Source: Bacteroidota bacterium (lineage in GTDB: Bacteria; Bacteroidota; Bacteroidia; Chitinophagales; Chitinophagaceae). Taken from it: a stretch of 5,426 nucleotides of DNA. The notes beneath the pieces are model-generated. The model saw nothing but the letters and a program-made list of their open reading frames with translations, did not search any database and was not told the DNA's origin. This document shows positions 1-5,426 of the stretch, piece by piece. The translations under genes were made by a program, and so were the position numbers. Location: positions 1 through 5,426 of the forward strand of contig JAEWJV010000042.1 in the NCBI GenBank assembly GCA_023386395.1, in the 5' to 3' direction. Every line of letters starts with the position of its first letter. Within the stretch, counting starts at the first letter, position 1.

Positions 1-117
1 ACCGGGGGTTTGTTGGAGAAATATTGGATGATGTTGGCTGCATTGGTTCCGGCGCCCGAAGCAAAAAGAGCTATCCTGATATTATTACCTGTATTCATTT
101 ATTGCGGTGCAAGATAA
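1..117 (+). CDS. Possible 3' end of an unidentified upstream gene (partial)
   Basis: A frame open from the left edge encodes 38 residues and ends at TAA 115-117. The product is not recognised. Its visible tail has a charged PAPEAKR stretch, then a hydrophobic run (AILILLPVFIYCG) and a final Arg, which could be the last membrane segment of a membrane protein. The call is weak: frame 3 is also open from the edge to TAA 132-134 (43 codons), and two reverse-strand frames are free of stops over roughly the first 80-98 bases, so length alone does not pick a winner. Frame 1 is preferred only because its hydrophobic C-terminus looks more protein-like. The following gap holds a candidate promoter for actA, so this gene would be a separate transcription unit. 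Confidence 0.25.
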   Translation, partial: TGGLLEKYWMMLAALVPAPEAKRAILILLPVFIYCGAR

Positions 118-152
118 ATATTCAAAGCGCTTAACTTACATATTCGTTATGG

Positions 153-169
153 TTAAAAAAAATTTTTAA
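153..169. repeat. AT-only inverted repeat / A-tract upstream of actA promoter
   Basis: The seven-base arms TTAAAAA (153-159) and TTTTTAA (163-169) are perfect complements around an AAA spacer, giving eight A followed by five T. With no G or C it would be a weak hairpin, so a role as an intrinsic terminator for the upstream gene is doubtful. It lies about 40-60 bases before the transcription start predicted from the -7 element at 198-205, where an UP element that binds the RNA polymerase alpha subunit would sit. That role is inference; an intrinsically bent A-tract with no specific function is equally possible. Confidence 0.35.
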
Positions 170-174
170 TCAGA

Positions 175-205
175 TGTGAATTGTCAGCATCCTGTCATAT
201 TTTTG
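175..205 (+). promoter_or_regulatory. Candidate Bacteroidetes-type promoter for the act operon
   Basis: TATTTTTG at 198-205 matches all defined bases of the Bacteroidetes primary-sigma -7 consensus TAnnTTTG. Nineteen bases upstream, TGTG (175-178) matches three of four bases of the -33 TTTG element; a TTG at 181-183 is the alternative but sits only 14 bases away. Transcription would start near 210-213, giving a leader of about 42 nt before the ATG at 254. The site lies inside the GTG-initiated extension of the actA frame (176-253), which argues against that longer start. An 8-base match in AT-rich DNA can occur by chance, so this is a moderate call. Confidence 0.45.
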
Positions 206-253
206 CCGCTGTCGAAGAATTTCCCAACATCGCAACAACCAGATTTTTGTGAC

Positions 254-1510
254 ATGTTTAAACTAAGGCAATTAACTACGATAACTACTCCGAAGAAATA
301 TTTATTATTATTTGTAAGCTTTCTGTTTTCAGCATCCTTGTTTGCACAGGATGGCAAGGCTTTGTTTACGGCTAACTGTGCTGCGTGCCATTCCGTAACC
401 AAAAAACTAACCGGGCCTGCACTGGCCGGAGTAGAAGATCGCTGGCCAAGCAGGGAAAAACTTCACGACTGGGTGCATAACAGCGCCAAGGTTATTCAAA
501 GCGGTGATGAATATGCTGTTAGCCTTTTCAATGAATACAACAAAACGTCGATGACCGCGTTCCCGCAGTTGTCTACGAAAGATATTGATGCCATTCTTGA
601 TTATGTAAAAGTTGAAGCTGCCAAAGCTGCCGCAGCTACTACAGCACCTGTGGGGGAAACCCAAACTGCTGCCGATAACGGCGACCAAACTTTATTATAC
701 GGCATTCTTACCTTAATACTTGCCATTGTAGCCTTTACCTTATTATATATAAATGCCAACCTTAAAAAGATGGCAGATGATAAGGAAGGCGTTCCTGCTA
801 CAGAGCCTATTCCCTTCTGGAGAAATAAAGCTTACATAACCGTTTTTACACTTATTCTTTTTCTTATAGGCGGGTATCTGATTACGGATGGCGCTGTTGG
901 CCTTGGCCGGCAGCAAAAGTATGAACCGCATCAGCCAATATTCTTTTCTCATAAAGTGCATCCGGGCGTAAACCAGATAAACTGCCAGTATTGCCATATT
1001 GGTGTTTACCAGGGCAAGCAGGCAACTATTCCTACCGTGAATATCTGTATGAATTGCCACATGGCCATTAATGAATACAAAGGGGAAAAGTTGTATAACG
1101 CAGAGGGAAAGGAAGTGGATGGCACAGCAGAAATTCAGAAATTATATAAATATGCAGGCTTTGAATCCGGCAAGCCATGGGATCCCAGCAAAGCCAAGCC
1201 AATTGAATGGGTGCGCATACACAACCTGCCCGATCATGTTTTCTTCAGCCATGCGCAACACGTAAATGCAGGAAGGGTTCAGTGCCAAACCTGCCATGGT
1301 GAAGTTACCAGCTACAATGAAATGTTCCAGTTTGCCCCATTAAGCATGGGTTGGTGTATAAACTGCCACCGCACCACAAAAGTTCAGTTTGAAAGCAATG
1401 GCTTTTACAGCATGTACGAAAAATATAAGGAAGACATCAGGAATCATAAAATGGACAGTGTAACTGTAAAAGATATTGGTGGTGCAGAATGTCAAAAATG
1501 TCACTATTAA
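254..1510 (+). CDS. actA: ActA: hexaheme cytochrome c subunit of alternative complex III
   Basis: This is the electron-exit subunit of ACIII, the quinol:cytochrome c oxidoreductase that replaces bc1; its hemes face the periplasm. The 418-residue product begins with a signal-like segment (Lys14-Lys15, hydrophobic 16-31, likely cleavage in LFA-QDG). A monoheme cytochrome c domain follows (CAACH 42-46, likely axial Met100, ending about 125), then an Ala/Thr linker, two predicted membrane helices (about 146-167 and 193-212) and a pentaheme domain with CxxCH at 244-248, 265-269, 344-348, 368-372 and 413-417. FFSHxxH motifs at 230-236 and 330-336 probably supply axial His ligands. The frame continues upstream to a GTG at 176, but those 26 residues do not look like a signal peptide and overlap a candidate promoter, so ATG 254 is preferred. 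No clear Shine-Dalgarno site is visible, as is usual in Bacteroidetes. ActB follows 33 nt downstream. The family assignment is firm; the exact membrane topology is inferred. Confidence 0.93.
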   Translation: MFKLRQLTTITTPKKYLLLFVSFLFSASLFAQDGKALFTANCAACHSVTKKLTGPALAGVEDRWPSREKLHDWVHNSAKVIQSGDEYAVSLFNEYNKTSMTAFPQLSTKDIDAILDYVKVEAAKAAAATTAPVGETQTAADNGDQTLLYGILTLILAIVAFTLLYINANLKKMADDKEGVPATEPIPFWRNKAYITVFTLILFLIGGYLITDGAVGLGRQQKYEPHQPIFFSHKVHPGVNQINCQYCHIGVYQGKQATIPTVNICMNCHMAINEYKGEKLYNAEGKEVDGTAEIQKLYKYAGFESGKPWDPSKAKPIEWVRIHNLPDHVFFSHAQHVNAGRVQCQTCHGEVTSYNEMFQFAPLSMGWCINCHRTTKVQFESNGFYSMYEKYKEDIRNHKMDSVTVKDIGGAECQKCHY

Positions 1511-1543
1511 TTAAGGTAGTATAAGGATTACGAATATTATATT

Positions 1544-4500
1544 ATGGAGAAAAAGTACTGGCAAAATTTTGGTGAACTGAATGATAGTGAAGCTTCAAAA
1601 AAAGCAGCGGATAATGAATTTCGTGAAGAATTGCCTTTTGAACTTTCCGATAAATTATTCAAGGCGCCTACTCAAAGAAGAGATTTCTTAAAATATCTCG
1701 GTTTTAGTACTACTGCGGCCATGATAGCTGCAAGTTGTGAAATGCCGGTTCGGAAGGCTATTCCTTTTGCCAATAAGCCGGAAGATATTGTACCTGGCGT
1801 TGCTAATTATTATGCCACTACTTATGTGCAGGACGGAGAGGCCATCAGCGTTTTAGCTAAAGTAAGGGATGGCCGCCCAATAAAAATAGAAGGTAATTAC
1901 CTGTCGCCATTAACTAACGGAGGTACTTCTGCAAAAGTGCAGGCTTCCGTTTTGAGTTTATATGATACGGCAAGGTTAAAATTCCCTACAATTGACGGCA
2001 AAGAAGTTACACTTGAATATGTTGACCAGGCTGTTGGAACAGCTTTGGCTGGTTTGGGCAGCGCACAGGTAGTGTTGCTTACCAGCACCATCAATTCTCC
2101 TTCAGGCCTGGAAGTGATAGGCCAGTTTCTGGCAAAATACCCGGGCAGCAGGCACGTGGTATATGATGCTGATTCTTATACAGGTTTATTGCTTGCAAAT
2201 GAAGCAAACTATGGCAAACGCGCCATACCTTCTTACAATTTTGCTAAAGCAAAAGTAATAGTAAGCCTTGGTGCTGATTTTCTGGGCACATGGCTAAGCC
2301 CTGATGAATTTGCCCCGCAGTACGTGAAAGGAAGAAAGATTGATGAGCAGAACCCTGCGATGAGCAAACACTATCAGTTTGAATCTATCTTAAGCATAAC
2401 AGGTTCCAATGCGGATGAGCGTTATACGCATAAGCCCTCCGAAACAGGCGCTATTGCTGTAGCCTTATTGAATGCCTTAACAGGTGAAGGTGCTGCCAAT
2501 ATCAGCGATGCTAAATTAAAAGCCGGTATTGCTAAAGCAGCGAAAGATTTAAGCGCCAACCGTGGTGCAGGCCTTGTAGTTTGCGGCAGCAATGATCCTA
2601 ACATTCAGCAGGTGGTAAATGCCATCAATAATGCAATTGGCGCTGGTGGTAATACTATTGACTGGTCATCTGTAAACAAGAGCAGAGCTGGTGTTGACTC
2701 AGATTTGGCAGGCCTTATAAACGATATGAATGGCGGAAGGGTAGGAGCGGTGGTTATCATCAGCTCAAATCCCGTTTATACCTGGAGTGATTCAAAGGCC
2801 TTTGCAAATGCCTTAAAGAAAGTAAAAGTTGCCGTTTCATTAAACCCTAAAAACGATGAAACCACGCAGCTTTGCAAATATGTAATCCCGGATCATCATT
2901 ATCTTGAAAGCTGGGGCGATGCCGAACCTAAATCCGGTTTTGTATCGTTAATGCAGCCAACAATTAATCCTTTATTTAAAACCCGCCAGTGGCAGGATAC
3001 TTTATTGAAATGGGTTGGCGCAGCTTCAGATTATCATACTTATTTCAAGAATTACTGGCTTGGAAAATTAGGCAACGAAACTGCTTTTGATAAAGCGTTG
3101 CAGGCCGGTGTTGTTAATAATGCATCTGTCAATGCTTCAATTGTATCGTCAATTGCCGATACTTTGGCAGCACCTGTAAGAGCGCTTGCAGGTAATGCAG
3201 GAAGTTACAATGGCAGCGGCATTGCTGCGGCTCTTGCTGCAGTCGGCAATTTGCCAAAAGGTGGCGATATTGAACTTGTTCTTTATAAAAAAGTGGGTAT
3301 CGGTTGTGGAGAAGGCTCGGGCAACCCATGGCTGCAGGAGTTGCCAGACCCTGTTACAAGGGCAACATGGGATAATTATGTGATTATTTCCCCGGCAATG
3401 GCCAAAAGCCTGTTGGGTATCGATTTAAATAATAACGCCCATGTGGATGCTTATGAAGTTCATCCGGCGAAAGATGTTGTAAAAGTTACGGCAAAGGGAA
3501 AAGACCCTGTGTCGCTTCCAATATTAATTGTACCCGGCGTTCATCCTAATACAGTTGGTATTGCGGTTGGATACGGACGTACCGGTAAATTAGGAAAAGT
3601 TGCCGAAGGCGTTGGTAAAGATGTTTTCTATCTTACCTCTTTCAATGGTACCAGCATTAGTTTTGAAGTGCCCGGTGTAACCGTTGAAAAAACCGGCGAT
3701 ACTTTTGATGTGGCCCAGATTCAGACCCATAATATTTATGATACCCCGATGGGTAACAGGACTGAAGTGGTGAAAGAACTTACCCTTGCAGCCTTTAAGA
3801 AAGACCCCGAGGAGATTTTAAATGACAGGGAATATGAAACCAGGCATTATGGTGGATTAGAGGGATATGAGAAACAGGGTACGATTTATCCTTATTACGA
3901 TAAGCCAGGTATTCACTGGGGTATGAGTGTTGACCTGAACAGTTGTACCGGTTGCGGTGCCTGCGTGGTAGCCTGTCATATAGAAAATAATGTTCCCATT
4001 GTTGGCAAGAGTGAAGTAAAGCGTTTTCATGATATGCACTGGCTGCGTATCGACCGTTATTACAGCGGTGATATGGACAACCCGCAGGTTGTATTCCAGC
4101 CTTTAATGTGCCAGCATTGCGATAACGCGCCCTGCGAAAATGTGTGCCCTGTAAGTGCTACTAACCATAGCAGCGAAGGCATTAACCAAATGGCTTATAA
4201 CCGTTGTATCGGTACAAAATATTGTGCTAATAACTGTCCTTATAAAGTGCGCAGGTTTAACTGGGCAGATTATAACGGAGCGGACAGCTTCCCCGATAAT
4301 CAGAATTTCAGCGGTGTTGGTAAACTTGATCCCGCAGTACATGTAATGAATGAAGATTTGACCAGGATGGTTTTAAATCCTGATGTTACGGTACGGTCAC
4401 GCGGTGTAATGGAAAAATGTTCATTCTGCGTACAGCGTTGCCAGGAAGGTAAACTGAACGCCAAAAGAGAAAGCAGGCCTTTAAACAGCGGTGAAGTTAC

Positions 4501-4732
4501 ATTGGAAAATACGCCTGATGTTCAAACTGCCTGCCAGCAGGCTTGTGCTACAGGGGCGATTGTTTTTGGTAATGCAAACGATAAGAACAGTGCTGTTTCA
4601 AAAGTGCGTCAAAACAACAAATTAAGGTTGTTCCATTCCCTCGAACAATTACATGTATTGCCTAATGTAAATTACCTGGCAAAAGTGCGGAACAGGGAAG
4701 AAGAAGCAGTAAGCACTCATCACGAAGGTTAA
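1544..4732 (+). CDS. actB: ActB: fused molybdopterin-like/iron-sulfur subunit of alternative complex III
   Basis: ActB carries electrons from the quinol site in ActC to the hemes of ActA, on the periplasmic side. The 1062-residue product starts with a conserved-type leader (YWQNFGELNDS, residues 5-15), then a twin-arginine motif QRRDFLK (44-50), a hydrophobic stretch and a lipobox-like AASC ending at Cys65. NCBI models name this arrangement an extended Tat translocation domain. Residues about 70-770 form the molybdopterin-oxidoreductase-like domain (ActB1), which in characterised ACIII carries no Mo cofactor; no N-terminal CxxC cluster motif is present here either. Residues about 785-1030 form the ferredoxin-like domain (ActB2): Cys801/804/807/811; Cys856/859/864/868; Cys888/894/898 with Thr891 where a fourth Cys would be; and Cys959/962/997/1001. 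This fits three [4Fe-4S] and one [3Fe-4S] cluster, as known for the family. The start has no close Shine-Dalgarno site (AAGGA at 1523-1527 is 16 nt away), but the leader supports it. Confidence 0.95.
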   Translation: MEKKYWQNFGELNDSEASKKAADNEFREELPFELSDKLFKAPTQRRDFLKYLGFSTTAAMIAASCEMPVRKAIPFANKPEDIVPGVANYYATTYVQDGEAISVLAKVRDGRPIKIEGNYLSPLTNGGTSAKVQASVLSLYDTARLKFPTIDGKEVTLEYVDQAVGTALAGLGSAQVVLLTSTINSPSGLEVIGQFLAKYPGSRHVVYDADSYTGLLLANEANYGKRAIPSYNFAKAKVIVSLGADFLGTWLSPDEFAPQYVKGRKIDEQNPAMSKHYQFESILSITGSNADERYTHKPSETGAIAVALLNALTGEGAANISDAKLKAGIAKAAKDLSANRGAGLVVCGSNDPNIQQVVNAINNAIGAGGNTIDWSSVNKSRAGVDSDLAGLINDMNGGRVGAVVIISSNPVYTWSDSKAFANALKKVKVAVSLNPKNDETTQLCKYVIPDHHYLESWGDAEPKSGFVSLMQPTINPLFKTRQWQDTLLKWVGAASDYHTYFKNYWLGKLGNETAFDKALQAGVVNNASVNASIVSSIADTLAAPVRALAGNAGSYNGSGIAAALAAVGNLPKGGDIELVLYKKVGIGCGEGSGNPWLQELPDPVTRATWDNYVIISPAMAKSLLGIDLNNNAHVDAYEVHPAKDVVKVTAKGKDPVSLPILIVPGVHPNTVGIAVGYGRTGKLGKVAEGVGKDVFYLTSFNGTSISFEVPGVTVEKTGDTFDVAQIQTHNIYDTPMGNRTEVVKELTLAAFKKDPEEILNDREYETRHYGGLEGYEKQGTIYPYYDKPGIHWGMSVDLNSCTGCGACVVACHIENNVPIVGKSEVKRFHDMHWLRIDRYYSGDMDNPQVVFQPLMCQHCDNAPCENVCPVSATNHSSEGINQMAYNRCIGTKYCANNCPYKVRRFNWADYNGADSFPDNQNFSGVGKLDPAVHVMNEDLTRMVLNPDVTVRSRGVMEKCSFCVQRCQEGKLNAKRESRPLNSGEVTLENTPDVQTACQQACATGAIVFGNANDKNSAVSKVRQNNKLRLFHSLEQLHVLPNVNYLAKVRNREEEAVSTHHEG

Positions 4733-4820
4733 TTAATTGATGATAATTGTTGCAGCCGAAATTCTGCCCGGCTCACACCGTTCAGACAGGATTGCAACGC
4801 AATAAAAGCTTAATAAATTA

Positions 4821-4850
4821 CAATAGCCGGCTTTACAAAGAGCCCGGTTG
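4821..4850 (+). other. Imperfect hairpin in the actB-actC gap
   Basis: The 145-nt gap at 4733-4877 has no convincing gene and no TAnnTTTG promoter match. Its clearest structure pairs CAA-CCGG-CTT (4821-4823, 4827-4830, 4831-4833) with AAG-CCGG-TTG (4838-4840, 4844-4847, 4848-4850), leaving a TAG bulge on the left, an AGC bulge on the right and a four-base loop. The left arm also contains the 8-base palindrome AGCCGGCT (4825-4832). No T-run follows, so it is not a standard terminator. It ends 27 nt before the actC ATG and could tune message stability or translation, or be chance. Confidence 0.25.
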
Positions 4851-4877
4851 ATAGCCAAAGGCAAAAACGAAAAAGGT

Positions 4878-5426
4878 ATGTCATTATTAAGATACGAGTC
4901 ACAACTTAGAGAGCCACTGGTTGACGGAAACAAGACCTACCACGATGTTACCGAAGACATTTGCCGTCCTATTGAAGGCAAGCCTGGTAAACTGTGGTAT
5001 ATAGGATTTTACATTTCAGTTGCTTTACTGTTGTTTGGTATTTATAGTGTTTACCGCGAAGTGGTGTATGGTATAGGCCAGTGGAATGTGAATCACACGG
5101 TGGGTTGGGGCTGGGATATTACCAACTTCGTTTGGTGGGTAGGTATTGGTCACGCCGGAACGCTTATCTCCGCTATCTTATTATTGTTCAGGCAAACCTG
5201 GCGTAATGGTGTAAACAGGGCTGCAGAAGCGATGACAATATTTGCGGTAATGTGTGCCGGCCAGTTTCCTGTATGGCATATGGGCCGTGTGTGGAATGCC
5301 TTCTTCGTATTTCCTTATCCAAACTCACGCGGGCCTCTCTGGCCAAACTTTGCCTCTCCGCTGATGTGGGACGTATTTGCCATCTCAACATATTTTACCG
5401 TATCGCTTTTGTTCTGGTATTCAGGC
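4878..5426 (+). CDS. actC: ActC: NrfD/PsrC-type quinol-binding membrane subunit (partial, 3' end outside window)
   Basis: The frame from ATG 4878 stays open to the right edge, giving 183 residues with no stop. ActC belongs to the NrfD/PsrC family of multi-helix membrane proteins (about 10 helices, roughly 450-480 residues), so well over half is missing. It is the membrane subunit where quinol is oxidised, next to the ActB iron-sulfur clusters, and a proposed path for proton movement. The soluble N-terminus reads [11 protein letters not shown] (5-15). Predicted membrane helices lie at about 39-59, 81-104, 115-136 and 163-183. Polar residues in or near helices, His92 (GHAGT), His134 (WHMGR) and Asp165 (MWDVF), are candidates for the quinol or proton path; which ones act is inferred. 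The start is fixed by an in-frame TAG at 4824-4826 with no ATG between, and an A-rich tract with AAAGG (4872-4876) sits directly before the ATG. The gap after actB is 145 nt, but the same order occurs in other act operons. Confidence 0.93.
   Translation, partial: MSLLRYESQLREPLVDGNKTYHDVTEDICRPIEGKPGKLWYIGFYISVALLLFGIYSVYREVVYGIGQWNVNHTVGWGWDITNFVWWVGIGHAGTLISAILLLFRQTWRNGVNRAAEAMTIFAVMCAGQFPVWHMGRVWNAFFVFPYPNSRGPLWPNFASPLMWDVFAISTYFTVSLLFWYSG

Noticed and set aside
153..169. AT-only inverted repeat as an intrinsic terminator of the upstream gene
   Set aside because: The stem has no G or C pairs and is short, so it would not form a stable terminator; a promoter-related A-tract is at least as likely.
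242..249. A second near match (7 of 8) to the -7 element, GATTTTTG, just before the actA ATG
   Set aside because: It would place the transcription start at or past the ATG, and no -33 element is found at a suitable distance; the perfect match at 198-205 is better placed.
3071..3252. Ala/Asn/Gly-rich stretch of ActB (about residues 510-570) as an inserted or repeated element
   Set aside because: The frame is intact, no exact repeat units were seen, and the stretch fits a variable linker between subdomains of the molybdopterin-like part.
4103..4346. Open frames on both strands within the iron-sulfur part of actB
   Set aside because: They overlap a well-supported, cysteine-motif-rich coding region and show no recognisable domain; they are by-products of its codon use. 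The same holds for the other short overlapping frames inside actA, actB and actC.
4740..4805. A 21-codon frame starting with ATG just after the actB stop codon
   Set aside because: It is very short, has no ribosome binding site, does not resemble a known leader peptide, and mixed composition gives no sign of coding.
4733..4933. A 66-codon reverse-strand frame covering the actB-actC gap and the start of actC
   Set aside because: It overlaps the conserved N-terminus of ActC on the opposite strand and has no recognisable features; the gap alone is too short to support it.

Overview
This window reads as the start of an alternative complex III (ACIII, act) operon from a Bacteroidetes bacterium, perhaps a Chitinophagaceae or Sphingobacteriales member. 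The lineage clues are a signal peptide ending in LFAQ, the lack of good Shine-Dalgarno sites, a perfect match to the Bacteroidetes -7 element TAnnTTTG before the first gene, an ActB that fuses the molybdopterin-type and iron-sulfur domains, and an unusually long N-terminal extension before the ActB Tat motif. The family-level lineage is an inference; the phylum is better supported.

Layout, all on the + strand. Positions 1-117 may hold the last codons of an unidentified upstream gene. Positions 118-253 are an AT-rich gap with an A-tract/T-tract inverted repeat (153-169) and a candidate promoter (175-205). Then come actA (254-1510, multiheme cytochrome c), a 33-nt gap, actB (1544-4732, large fused iron-sulfur/molybdopterin-like subunit), a 145-nt gap with an imperfect hairpin, and actC (4878-5426), an NrfD/PsrC-type quinol-binding membrane subunit cut off by the right edge after 183 residues. 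No RNA genes, insertion sequences, CRISPR arrays or long repeats were seen.

How the genes work together: in ACIII the membrane subunit ActC takes electrons from quinol, ActB carries a wire of iron-sulfur clusters on the periplasmic face, and ActA passes electrons through c-type hemes towards a soluble or tethered cytochrome c and then an oxidase. The complex replaces bc1. The remaining genes (actD, actE, actF, often followed by cytochrome oxidase genes) would be expected past the right edge.

This is a known system, not a new one. The points most worth a second look are the six-heme ActA with an N-terminal monoheme domain and two near-identical diheme modules, the corrected ActA start, the extended Tat leader of ActB that ends in a lipobox-like cysteine, an extra cysteine beside an ActB cluster, and the long actB-actC gap.
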